Part shown: one piece after another, positions 26,932 to 35,691 of the stretch
Layout: every line of letters begins with the position of its first letter
Position numbering within the stretch: position 1 is the first letter of the stretch
Assembly: GCF_000293805.1 (NCBI RefSeq)
Contig: NZ_AMBZ01000001.1
Location: forward strand, 772,001 to 836,000
DNA: 64,000 nucleotides
Direction: 5' to 3'
From: Paenibacillus alvei DSM 29
GTDB lineage: Bacteria; Bacillota; Bacilli; Paenibacillales; Paenibacillaceae
Position numbers and translations under genes: made by a program
The notes under the pieces: generated by a model
The model's database searches: none
The model's input: the letters and a program-made list of their open reading frames with translations, nothing else
Told to the model about the DNA's origin: nothing

Positions 26932-28047
26932 ATGATGGTTGACAAGGGATTAAAGGGTGTTGTTGCTGCGGAAACCGAATTGAGCTTCATTGACGGAAAT
27001 GCCGGTATATTGCTATATCGTGGTTATGATGCAAAAGAGCTTGCTATTCGACATTCCTTCGAGGAAGTGGCTTACTTGCTCTGGTACGGCTCTCTGCCGA
27101 ACTCAGCAGAATTGCAATCCTTCAAGGCAGCCTGGGTACGCTGCAGACAGCTTCCTGAGCCTGTCATCCAATGCTTGAATCAGCTTCCTTCAGACATGAA
27201 CTTGATGAGCCAGCTGCGCACCGCAGTATCTGTACTAGGAACGACAGTATACGAAGGCGCTCCACACGTCGAGCAAGCGATGGCGCTAACAGCGGTAATG
27301 CCTGCCATTATCGCGAATCTATATCGCAAGAAGAATGGACTGCCCGTCTGGGAGTCGATTCCGTCTAACAGTTCTTTGAGCCATGCGGCTCATTATTTAT
27401 ATTTACTTACCGGTGAGGTTCCATCCGATATTCATGCCAGTGCTCTAGAAACGTACATGATCCTTACGATGGAGCATGGACTGAATGCCTCTACCTTCAC
27501 TGCACGCGTCATTACCTCCACGGAGTCGGATATGGTTTCCGCATTAACAGGAGCGCTCGGCGCAATGAAGGGGTCGCTTCATGGCGGAGCACCATCCGGT
27601 GTAACCGAAATGCTAGAGCAAATCGGAACTGCTGATTGCGCGGAAGACTGGCTGCGCGGACAATTGGAGCAGCATCGTCTGTTGATGGGATTCGGACACC
27701 GAATTTACCGGACACGCGATCCACGAGCAGAGGCATTGAAGATGCGCATTGCACAGATGGAGGAAAGTGATCACTGGCTGGATCTGGCCCAATCCGTTGA
27801 GGACACTGCCGTACGATTGCTCGATGAATATAAGCCGGGCCGGAAACTATATGCGAATGTTGAATTTTATGCAGCAGCCATTATGCGTGCTATCGGCTTG
27901 CCTAGTGAACTGTTCACACCAACCTTCTCGGCCAGCCGCACGGTTGGCTGGACTGCCCATATGATTGAGCAGGCAAAGGATAATGTCATCTACCGTCCTG
28001 ACGCCAAGTATATCGGTTCTTTTCCTGCTACCGAATACGTATCCTAA
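26932..28047 (+). CDS. citA: Citrate synthase (CitA-like)
   Basis: Condenses acetyl-CoA with oxaloacetate at the entry to the TCA cycle. 371 residues, the short Gram-positive form. Start: GLKGVVAAETELSFIDG and LLYRGYDAKELA. The active-site His segments are visible in EHGLNASTFTARV (His) and MGFGHRIYRTRDPRA (His), with the catalytic Asp in the FTPTFSASRTVGWTAHMIEQ region nearby. AAGGAGGAGGG precedes the ATG. Divergent from the LysR gene, and followed by a strong terminator, so it is a single-gene unit probably controlled by that regulator. Confidence 0.93.
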   Translation: MMVDKGLKGVVAAETELSFIDGNAGILLYRGYDAKELAIRHSFEEVAYLLWYGSLPNSAELQSFKAAWVRCRQLPEPVIQCLNQLPSDMNLMSQLRTAVSVLGTTVYEGAPHVEQAMALTAVMPAIIANLYRKKNGLPVWESIPSNSSLSHAAHYLYLLTGEVPSDIHASALETYMILTMEHGLNASTFTARVITSTESDMVSALTGALGAMKGSLHGGAPSGVTEMLEQIGTADCAEDWLRGQLEQHRLLMGFGHRIYRTRDPRAEALKMRIAQMEESDHWLDLAQSVEDTAVRLLDEYKPGRKLYANVEFYAAAIMRAIGLPSELFTPTFSASRTVGWTAHMIEQAKDNVIYRPDAKYIGSFPATEYVS

Positions 28048-28061
28048 CGAAAAGAATATAC

Positions 28062-28113
28062 GAGGCGCCGCTTCTGTCGGATTCGAATTACCGACAAGCA
28101 GGCGCCTCTTTTT
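28062..28113 (+). terminator. Intrinsic terminator after citrate synthase
   Basis: GAGGCGCC(G)CTT and AAG(CA)GGCGCCTC with inner pairing TGTCGG/CCGACA, then T6. Confidence 0.88.
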
Positions 28114-28507
28114 TCATACAAAAAAGCCGTATTTCACCAAAAGACGAACAATTACAAATTTGGACTATCTTCATTCGTATCCCCCAAAACTACAACTCCC
28201 CTCTGCCCCCATGGTTGAATTAACCAGTGTAACTTTTTAGACTTGGTCAGATTGTACTCTTGGAATAGACAAAACAACATATATTTTTCTATTCACCATC
28301 CTTATAATTCATGGGTTTATGAGCAAAATACTTATGAATATACACAGTATATGTACACTCATAAAGGACACAAAAATGACGGGGAATTGTTAAATTTTTT
28401 CTATAAAAAGGTTTTATGACCATAAAAGATTATATTAATGTAATAAATTTTATCACCCTGTGTAAAATCTTCTTTTACGGAAACGGTCGTATTTGCGACA
28501 ATTCGTA

Positions 28508-28536
28508 TTTCAAAAAGCGCACATTGTCAGTATAAT
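28508..28536 (+). promoter_or_regulatory. Possible promoter of glutamate dehydrogenase gene
   Basis: Perfect TATAAT at 28531-28536 with a weak TTTCAA-like -35 17 nt upstream, 46 bp before the ATG. The ~470 bp between terminator 28113 and the start otherwise contain only AT-rich sequence; no riboswitch is seen. Confidence 0.4.
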
Positions 28537-28582
28537 GTGTGAAAAGTGTTCCTATATTGCAGAGAGGTTAGGTGGAAGTCCT

Positions 28583-29848
28583 ATGGAAACCATACAACGC
28601 GAACAAACAGAAGTACTTAACCCATATGAAATCGTTAAGAGGCAAATTGATACTGCTGCTGCTAAATTGCAATTGCCGGAGCATGTAACAGAACTGCTGA
28701 AAAGACCAAAGCGTGTTCTGTCGGTCAGCTTTCCGGTTCGAATGGATGATGGCTCCGTTCGTATCTTTGAAGGCTATCGCTCGCAGCATAACGATGCAGT
28801 AGGACCAACAAAGGGCGGCATTCGCTTCCATCCGGATGTAACAATTGACGAGGTAAAAGCACTTTCCATGTGGATGACATTCAAGTGCGGCGTTGTTGGC
28901 TTGCCATACGGCGGCGGCAAGGGCGGCGTTATTGTTGACCCACGCACATTGAGCAAAGGCGAGCTTGAGCGTCTAAGCCGCGCATTCATGGAGGCAATTG
29001 CCGACATCGTAGGCCCAGAGCGCGATATTCCAGCTCCAGACGTATATACAACACCACAAATTATGGGCTGGATGATGGATACATTCAGCCGCTTGCGCGG
29101 ACACAACTCCCCAGGAGTCATTACAGGCAAGCCAATTATTATTGGCGGCTCCCAAGGTCGGAACGCAGCAACTGCACAAGGTTGCGTATACGCGATCCAA
29201 TCCGCATTGGAAGATATTAAGCTGCCAATCGAAAAAGCAAAGGTAGCCGTTCAGGGCTTCGGTAACGCTGGACGTATTGCAGCTCGCTTGCTTACAGATC
29301 TGGGCGCGACTGTTGTCGCAGTCAGCGATTCCCGCGGCGGTGTTTATGATGCAAATGGCCTTGATTTGGATCGAGTAGAGCAGTTGAAGGACGAAGCAAC
29401 AATCCTGGACTACGGCGCAAGCTACCATATCAGCAATGAGCAGTTGCTTGAACTGGACGTTGATATCTTAATTCCGGCTGCATTGGAAAATGTCATTACG
29501 CAGGAAAACGCACCGCGCGTTAAGGCACGCATCATTGCAGAAGCCGCAAATGGCCCAACAACACCTGAAGCGGATGCAATCCTGAATAAAAATGGAACGA
29601 TTGTTATCCCTGACATCCTGGCGAATGCCGGCGGCGTAACCGTATCGTACTTCGAATGGGTACAAAACCTGATGAACTACTACTGGAGTGAGGAAGAAGT
29701 TCTTGAGAAGCTTCAAGTGAATATGGTGAAATCGTATAATGCTGTTCGCGATTTGGCAAAAGAGTACGGTACAGATCTTCGTACGGCTGCTTATATGATT
29801 TCGCTTCAGCGCGTTACTGAAGCTATGCGCGCAAGAGGCTGGGTATAA
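28583..29848 (+). CDS. NAD-dependent glutamate dehydrogenase (GudB/RocG type)
   Basis: Catabolic glutamate dehydrogenase, converting glutamate to 2-oxoglutarate plus ammonia. Motifs: FPVRMDDGSVRIFEGYRSQH, GPTKGGIRFHP (substrate Lys), the catalytic GGGKGG loop, and the Rossmann GFGNAG in VAVQGFGNAGRIAA. The open frame begins 30 codons earlier, but AGGTGG before the ATG at 28583 gives a 421-residue protein of normal length. Single gene with its own terminator. Whether it equals GudB or RocG cannot be settled here. Confidence 0.94.
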   Translation: METIQREQTEVLNPYEIVKRQIDTAAAKLQLPEHVTELLKRPKRVLSVSFPVRMDDGSVRIFEGYRSQHNDAVGPTKGGIRFHPDVTIDEVKALSMWMTFKCGVVGLPYGGGKGGVIVDPRTLSKGELERLSRAFMEAIADIVGPERDIPAPDVYTTPQIMGWMMDTFSRLRGHNSPGVITGKPIIIGGSQGRNAATAQGCVYAIQSALEDIKLPIEKAKVAVQGFGNAGRIAARLLTDLGATVVAVSDSRGGVYDANGLDLDRVEQLKDEATILDYGASYHISNEQLLELDVDILIPAALENVITQENAPRVKARIIAEAANGPTTPEADAILNKNGTIVIPDILANAGGVTVSYFEWVQNLMNYYWSEEEVLEKLQVNMVKSYNAVRDLAKEYGTDLRTAAYMISLQRVTEAMRARGWV

Positions 29849-29889
29849 GCAATTTAGCCACAGACAGCCTAATGAACGATAACCCGGAA

Positions 29890-29937
29890 TATACAGCCCT
29901 CTTACCTTCTGCTTGAAGTGAGAGGGCTGTTTCTTTG
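29890..29937 (+). terminator. Intrinsic terminator
   Basis: ACAGCCCTCT and AGAGGGCTGT with T-rich tail, 40 bp after the glutamate dehydrogenase stop. Confidence 0.88.
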
Positions 29938-30120
29938 TTTCCTAGAATATATTTTCTATCGTCAACATGTATTGAGTCTATTCATTCCACGCACAATATC
30001 AACTATATTTTACTAATTAAAACTGGCCGTTTTCATCCCCAAGTGTTGGTAACAACCGAAGCTTCGTCTATAATGAATACTATAGATTAACGATACCGTA
30101 TCTAAAGGAAAACCGAAATC

Positions 30121-31935
30121 ATGAATGCGAAGCATACCAAAAAGCACCGTTCCCGCTTCATCCCCTTTCGAATGACACGGGATATTGTGAAGGTGTGGAA
30201 ATATGCGTATCGTCCCTTCCTCCTATTTGAATTGGTGTATAAATTGTTGACGATAGGCGTATTCATCCCGCTGCTCACTATACTGTTCAACAAAATACTC
30301 GATGTTGGGGGCTTCAATGCAGCCGCCAACCATGACCTGCTGCGCTTCGTGTTCAGCAGATATGGCCTAATCAGCCTCCTGCTCATGGCACCGATCGCAA
30401 TAATGCTCATCTACACCGAGCTCGCGGTTCTCGTCTACATTGCCTATTATGGAATTCAGGAAAAGCGAGCACGAATTCGGCCTGTATTGCTCAAGGCGAT
30501 TTCTCGCCTTCCAGGCTTATGGCGCATCGGGATATTCGGTCTCGCTCTCTATTTGCTGCTGCTGTTCCCTTTGCTTGACGCTGGCATCGGCGGATCACTG
30601 CTGCCTAATGTAACGATACCAAACTTCGTTACCGGAGAGCTGATGAAGACAAGTATTGGAACGATCGCCCTGGTCATTGTTGCACTGATTATCCTTGTTC
30701 TGAATTTGTTTTGCATTTACGCCCTTCCGATTATGGTATTAGAGGGGAAAAATCAATTTTGGAACGCTGCTCGCAGAAGCGGCCGATTGTTCTGGCGGAG
30801 CAAGTGGTCTTTAGTTAGAGCAGTATTAGAATGGGCCTTCATTTTCCTAATCCTGTTCATTCTGCTTATCTGTTTATTTATTTTCATTGGAATGATGCTT
30901 CCTGATGGAGGCGGCGAGTCTACCTTATTCATCACATTCGGTATAATGCTCAGTCTAGGCTTGTATATCGCTACCCTTGTCATGACGCCGCTGTTTATTA
31001 CCGTTATTACATTGTTGTACGTACGTTATCAAGGTGTTCACAATGTGAACATCGATATCGATGGAGTTGATGCATCTGTATGGGAAGGCCGCGATATGCG
31101 GCGCTCACTCCTACGGCGGTACCGTTCAGCAGTGACTACTTTCGGGCTGCTCATTTTGATCGCTATCGGCTGGGGTGCAACCACCTTACTGACTGATTGG
31201 GGAGAAGCCAATGATAAGTTCATTATTATGGCTCATCGGGGCGCTGTTACCTCCGGTGTGGAAAATACGATGGGGGCCTTCGAAGGAGCTATTCGAGCAA
31301 GGGCCGATTATATTGAGCTCGACATTCTGCAAACGAAGGATGGCAAGCTTGCCGTCATCCATGATGAGAACTTGAAGCGGCTGTCCGGCAAAAATGTGAA
31401 TGTGTACGACCTCACTCTCGCTCAGTTACAGCAAATTCCGCTGCGCGTTGGAGAATTTAGTGACTACGTGCCATCCCTTGACGATGTACTGGAGCGAACA
31501 AAGGGAAAGATCAAGCTGAATGTAGAGCTGAAAACACATGGGCATGAGAAAAACCTTGTTCCTATCTTTGTCGACACGATACGAAAACATAAAGCCGAAA
31601 AACAAATTATCGTGCAAAGCCTCGACTATGAGCTCGTACAGCAAGTGAAGAAGGCTGCACCAGACTTAACGGTTGGATATGTTATTTTTGCAACCTTCGC
31701 TCCGCTCAATCGATTCGAGGCAGACTTCTTCGTCGTAGAAGAGTCATTCGCTCGACCTAGGCTGATTCGCTCCGCGAAGATGAGCGGCAAGCCTATTTAT
31801 GTATGGACCGTAAATGATGTGGATAGTGTTGAGCGCTTCTACACACTAGGGGCAGATGGGATTATTACAGATATCGCTGCCGAGGCAATCGATACGATCC
31901 AAATCTTGCATCAAGAAGAGAAATTGGAACAATAA
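30121..31935 (+). CDS. Membrane-anchored glycerophosphodiester phosphodiesterase
   Basis: 604 residues. The N-terminal ~360 form a polytopic membrane domain (six or more helices) typical of the 'GDPD membrane domain' family. The C-terminal GDPD TIM-barrel starts at MAHRGAVTSGVENTMGAFEG (catalytic H-R and E-N) with YIELDILQTKDG and the second catalytic His in AVIHDENL. It ends YVWTVNDVDSVERF and GADGIITD. It cleaves glycerophosphodiesters, or possibly lipoteichoic-acid-type polymers outside the membrane. AAAGGA lies 11 nt before the ATG. Stand-alone gene with terminator. Confidence 0.93.
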   Translation: MNAKHTKKHRSRFIPFRMTRDIVKVWKYAYRPFLLFELVYKLLTIGVFIPLLTILFNKILDVGGFNAAANHDLLRFVFSRYGLISLLLMAPIAIMLIYTELAVLVYIAYYGIQEKRARIRPVLLKAISRLPGLWRIGIFGLALYLLLLFPLLDAGIGGSLLPNVTIPNFVTGELMKTSIGTIALVIVALIILVLNLFCIYALPIMVLEGKNQFWNAARRSGRLFWRSKWSLVRAVLEWAFIFLILFILLICLFIFIGMMLPDGGGESTLFITFGIMLSLGLYIATLVMTPLFITVITLLYVRYQGVHNVNIDIDGVDASVWEGRDMRRSLLRRYRSAVTTFGLLILIAIGWGATTLLTDWGEANDKFIIMAHRGAVTSGVENTMGAFEGAIRARADYIELDILQTKDGKLAVIHDENLKRLSGKNVNVYDLTLAQLQQIPLRVGEFSDYVPSLDDVLERTKGKIKLNVELKTHGHEKNLVPIFVDTIRKHKAEKQIIVQSLDYELVQQVKKAAPDLTVGYVIFATFAPLNRFEADFFVVEESFARPRLIRSAKMSGKPIYVWTVNDVDSVERFYTLGADGIITDIAAEAIDTIQILHQEEKLEQ

Positions 31936-31965
31936 ATGACGGAGCTGCCGCTCCTTCATGCACGA

Positions 31966-32010
31966 ACACCCGGTATGCAGCGCTAGCGGCCATCATACCG
32001 GGTGTTTTTG
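31966..32010 (+). terminator. Intrinsic terminator between convergent genes
   Basis: ACACCCGGTATG and CATACCGGGTGT (with an AT insertion) then TTTTT. It lies between the GDPD stop and the reverse-strand thiamine-binding-type gene. Confidence 0.88.
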
Positions 32011-32017
32011 TCGTCAT

Positions 32018-32344
32018 TTATATTTGGGCGTCTTCGTTGTCCTTATTCAGCTTTTCTCGTACGGATTGAAGCTTTTGAGCTACCGAAGAAGGCTTGTCTC
32101 TTCGATCATCTATTTTTAGCACAGTAGACACTCGCTGCGCTCCCGCTTCAAATGGACTCTCATGAAGAGCTTGCACCGCTGCAAGCAGCCGATCCAGCGG
32201 CCCTTCTATAATCGTTCCCATCGCGGTGAGCTCATAGGTAATACCTTCGACACTCTCCAGTGCCTTCTGCATCCCTGCCACATACCCGCTCAAGCTTGTA
32301 GAGCCCGTGCCCACAGGAATTACAGTAATCTCTGCTATTGCCAC
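32018..32344 (-). CDS. MTH1187/YkoF-type thiamine-binding family protein
   Basis: About 108 residues. The pattern AIAEITVIPVGTGSTSLSGY near the start, then YELTAMGTIIEGPLDRLL, is that of the MTH1187/UPF0045 family, ferredoxin-like-fold proteins that bind hydroxymethylpyrimidine or thiamine. AAAGGA favours a GTG start at 32344; the frame opens at TTG 32353. It lies 21 bp behind the fhs gene on the same strand and may be co-transcribed, linking it to one-carbon or pyrimidine metabolism (inference). Confidence 0.85.
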   Translation of the reverse strand: MAIAEITVIPVGTGSTSLSGYVAGMQKALESVEGITYELTAMGTIIEGPLDRLLAAVQALHESPFEAGAQRVSTVLKIDDRRDKPSSVAQKLQSVREKLNKDNEDAQI

Positions 32345-32365
32345 AACGATCAATCCTTTCTTGAA

Positions 32366-34003
32366 CTAGCTCAGGCCCGTAATTCGGCCCTGCGAGTCAA
32401 CAGATAAGCGCTCAGCAGCGGGCTCCGTCGGCATTCCCGGCATCGTCATCACTTGCCCTGTATGCACCACAATGAAGCCAGCCCCAGCAGACAAGCGGAC
32501 ATCCTTCACTTCAACGGTGAACTGCTCAGGTGCTCCAAGCTGACCTGCACGATCCGAGAAGGAATATGGAGTTTTCGCCATACATACAGGCAATCGGCTC
32601 ACACCAAGCTGCTCTAACTTGCGCAGCGCACGCTTCGCTGCAGGATGATAATGAACGCCTGCACCACGATAAATGCGTGTAACGACTGCTTCAATCTTCT
32701 CCTCAATAGAGAATTCATCTGGATACAACAGTTGGAATTTCGCTTCTGTTTCGGAGGAATCAGCTAAGTTTGCTGCATAATGTGCCAGCTCTCGGCATCC
32801 TTCGCCGCCCTGTTCCCAAGCCTCCGACAAAATCGCCCGTACTCCCGATTCCCCGCATAATTCTATGACAGCCTCAAGCTCGGCAGGCGAATCGGTGGCG
32901 AATCGGTTCACTGCGACAACTAGCGGCACCCCAAATTGCTTCATATTTTCAATATGGCGCTTCACATTTACGAATCCGGCCCGAACCGAATCCACATTTT
33001 CAACAGCAAGCTCCTGTTTGGGAACACCGCCGTTATATTTCAATGCCTTTACTGTAGCAACCAGTACAACTGCCGATGGGAACAATCCCGTCTGACGGCA
33101 TTTAATATCCATGAACTTCTCTGCTCCAAGATCGGCCCCAAAGCCCGCCTCCGTTACTACATAATCAGCCAGCTTCAGTGCAAGTCGCGTGGCCCGAACA
33201 CTGCTGCAGCCATGTGCGATATTCGCAAAAGGCCCGCCATGCACCAGCACCGGATCTCCCTCTCCAGTCTGCACTAGGTTCGGGTGGATGGCATCCTTCA
33301 GCAATGCACACATCGCTTCCACTGCATTCAAATCCGCCGCAGTAACCGGTTCATCTTCTTCATTAAAAGCTACCACAATGCGTCCCAAGCGGCTGCGGAG
33401 ATCGTCCATATCCTCAGCCAAGCACAATACGGCCATAATCTCCGAGGCCGTCGTAATCATGAACCCATCCTCGCGAACTGCACCATTGCCATCTCCTAGA
33501 CCAATTACGATGCTTCTAAGCGCACGGTCATTCATATCGACCGCCCGCTTCCATACGATACGCGAAGGATGAATACGCAGCGCGTTTCCATGATAAATAT
33601 GGTTATCCAGCATAGCAGCCAGCACACTATGCGCGGATGACACAGCATGAATGTCACCAGTAAAGTGTAGGTTAATATCTTCAGCAGGCACAAGCTGCGC
33701 TCTTCCGCTGCCTGTAGCACCGCCCTTCATCCCCATGCATGGGCCAAGAGATGGTTCCCGCAAAGCCGCTACCGCCTTGCGTCCAATACGATTTAGACCC
33801 TGCGTCAGCCCAATTGTCGTCAATGTCTTCCCTTCTCCTGCCGGCGTCGGATTCATTGCGGTGACAAGAATGAGCTTCCCGTTCGGTTGATTAGCTACGC
33901 GATCCCATACCTCTTGCCCCAGTTTGGCCTTGTACTTCCCGTACTGTTCTACCTCTTCCTGTGGAATGCCTAATTGCGCTGCAACATCTACGATACGCTT
34001 CAT
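32366..34003 (-). CDS. fhs: Formate--tetrahydrofolate ligase
   Basis: ATP-dependent formation of 10-formyl-THF from formate and THF. 545 residues, close to the family's ~556. The P-loop-like TPAGEGKTLTTIGLTQGL, the family signature SLGPCMGMKGGATGSGRAQ and FTGDIHAV are all visible near the N-terminus. GGGGGAG precedes the ATG at 34003. It is followed by the MTH1187-type gene. The 266 bp upstream hold no recognised riboswitch. Confidence 0.95.
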   Translation of the reverse strand: MKRIVDVAAQLGIPQEEVEQYGKYKAKLGQEVWDRVANQPNGKLILVTAMNPTPAGEGKTLTTIGLTQGLNRIGRKAVAALREPSLGPCMGMKGGATGSGRAQLVPAEDINLHFTGDIHAVSSAHSVLAAMLDNHIYHGNALRIHPSRIVWKRAVDMNDRALRSIVIGLGDGNGAVREDGFMITTASEIMAVLCLAEDMDDLRSRLGRIVVAFNEEDEPVTAADLNAVEAMCALLKDAIHPNLVQTGEGDPVLVHGGPFANIAHGCSSVRATRLALKLADYVVTEAGFGADLGAEKFMDIKCRQTGLFPSAVVLVATVKALKYNGGVPKQELAVENVDSVRAGFVNVKRHIENMKQFGVPLVVAVNRFATDSPAELEAVIELCGESGVRAILSEAWEQGGEGCRELAHYAANLADSSETEAKFQLLYPDEFSIEEKIEAVVTRIYRGAGVHYHPAAKRALRKLEQLGVSRLPVCMAKTPYSFSDRAGQLGAPEQFTVEVKDVRLSAGAGFIVVHTGQVMTMPGMPTEPAAERLSVDSQGRITGLS

Positions 34004-34270
34004 AGTTACGCCGTCTCCCCCTGCATCCGGTAGTGTTCAATCTGGAATACATGTGATATTCATTCCTAAGTTCCTATAATACCTAATACCCCTATTATAC
34101 ACGCCTATTCCGCCACTTACATGTGATCCTTACAACTCAATTGTGTCAAATGAAAAAAGAGCCTGTTTTCCCAGCTTCCACGTCTAAATGGATGCATGAG
34201 AAGCAGACCCTTCCTTCTCTATATAAATGGTTTTCTAATTATTGGCTCTAAGTCCCTTACCGCTGATGGT

Positions 34271-35464
34271 TCATGGCTCATGATGAATCGGAGCTGCCTC
34301 TGTCGGCACCCCTTCGAAAGCAGATGAATACACACGTCGAATATCGTCTTCCGTCAGCAGCAGCGGACTGCGAGCGAGCAATCTCCGCTGCTGTATGCCA
34401 TCCTTCACGAGCGAATCCAATGCATCACGAGGTATCTCAAAAGCATCCAACGTATGCGGAATTCCTGACTCTTGAATCAACTGCTTCATCCGTTCGACCG
34501 CTAAGCAAGATGCCTCTGCATCCGTTAATTCCCGAGTATCTGCGCCCATCGCCTCTGCAATATGTCGAAGACGAGTCATACAAGCGCCACGGATATAATT
34601 CATCACATACGGCAGCAGCACAGCATTCGACTCACCATGGGACAAATGGAATTGTCCGCCCAATGGGTATGCAAGAGCATGAACGCCGCCCACTCCTGCG
34701 TTGAAAAAGGCTAGGCCGGCTAGATAACTGCCATAGCTCATGTCAGTCCGCGCTTCTTTGTCCGTACCATCCTTCACTGCCCGGACGAGCGAACGACTAA
34801 TCAAGCGAATCGCATGCAGCGCTACCCCGTCCGTAGTTGGGCTGGCGTGGATCGATACATAAGCCTCAATCGCATGTGTTAGTGCATCCATTCCCGATGC
34901 CGCAGTAACCCGCGGCGGCACACTCACAGTCAGTTCTGGATCAATAATCGCCGCATCAGCCAGCAAATAATCGTGAGCCACAACATCCTTGGTCGTGTCC
35001 AATGACAGCACGGAAATATCCGTTACTTCCGAGCCTGTTCCTGATGTCGTGGGGATAAGAATTTTCGGCAGGCCCCTTACAGTCAATGGACGAGTCCCGC
35101 TTAGATTCAAATACTCCGCTACTGCTCCCTCATGCTGCGATAGAACTGCCGCCAGCTTCGCAAGATCCATCGCGCTTCCCCCGCCCAAACCAATGACGAG
35201 GTCGAACTTCCCTTCACGCGTATACTGGACGAGCGCCTCGCCTGCCGCAAGTGGCGGCTCGGGCATCGTATCCGCATAAATGTCAATCTCATAGCCTGCT
35301 TTCTTGAGTGGTTGAAGCACACGCTCCACAGTGCCGTTGCGATAAACCGACTTGCTTGTAACGCATAATATCCGTTTTGGCGCATGACGCTCTACTTCAG
35401 GCAACAGCTGGGCTACCGATCCCCAGCCAGTATATTGATAGGGTGCAAATCTGTGTGTAAACAT
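34271..35464 (-). CDS. Iron-containing alcohol dehydrogenase
   Basis: 397-residue member of the Fe-ADH superfamily. The NAD-binding loop GLGGGSAMDLAK and the nucleotide-contact IPTTSGTGSEVT are clear. The metal ligands are visible as Asp in ASGMDALTHAIEAYVS and three His in GVGGVHALAYPLGGQFHLSHGES (split: VHALAYPLGG, FHLSHGES). Broad substrate family; substrate not readable. GAGGTGAGG precedes the ATG. Single gene; its 3' end is ~260 bp before the fhs start on the same strand. Confidence 0.93.
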   Translation of the reverse strand: MFTHRFAPYQYTGWGSVAQLLPEVERHAPKRILCVTSKSVYRNGTVERVLQPLKKAGYEIDIYADTMPEPPLAAGEALVQYTREGKFDLVIGLGGGSAMDLAKLAAVLSQHEGAVAEYLNLSGTRPLTVRGLPKILIPTTSGTGSEVTDISVLSLDTTKDVVAHDYLLADAAIIDPELTVSVPPRVTAASGMDALTHAIEAYVSIHASPTTDGVALHAIRLISRSLVRAVKDGTDKEARTDMSYGSYLAGLAFFNAGVGGVHALAYPLGGQFHLSHGESNAVLLPYVMNYIRGACMTRLRHIAEAMGADTRELTDAEASCLAVERMKQLIQESGIPHTLDAFEIPRDALDSLVKDGIQQRRLLARSPLLLTEDDIRRVYSSAFEGVPTEAAPIHHEP

Positions 35465-35610
35465 TACTTACCTCACCTCTTCTTTAACTTGAACCTATTT
35501 TGCTAATGCTCACATGGATCCGGAAGTATGATCGTAACATCCTTCAAGTCCCTGATCAACCTACATCCATGGACAGCCCCCGCAAAAAGTGCTTGCAGCA
35601 GACACAAAGA

Positions 35611-35645
35611 AGAGCCGCCTCCTCGATACAAGCAGCTCTTCCTAA
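35611..35645 (-). terminator. Terminator of the ABC exporter operon
   Basis: AAGAGCTGC and GCGGCTCTT with a short T-rich tail on the reverse strand, about 50 bp after the stop of the second ABC gene. Confidence 0.65.
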
Positions 35646-35691
35646 CAAGCCGACATTGGATTAAAATGCCAATTGTAAAACTCCGATTGCA

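Noticed and set aside
28114..28507. Search for a riboswitch in the long spacer before glutamate dehydrogenase
   Set aside because: AT-rich sequence without conserved aptamer motifs.
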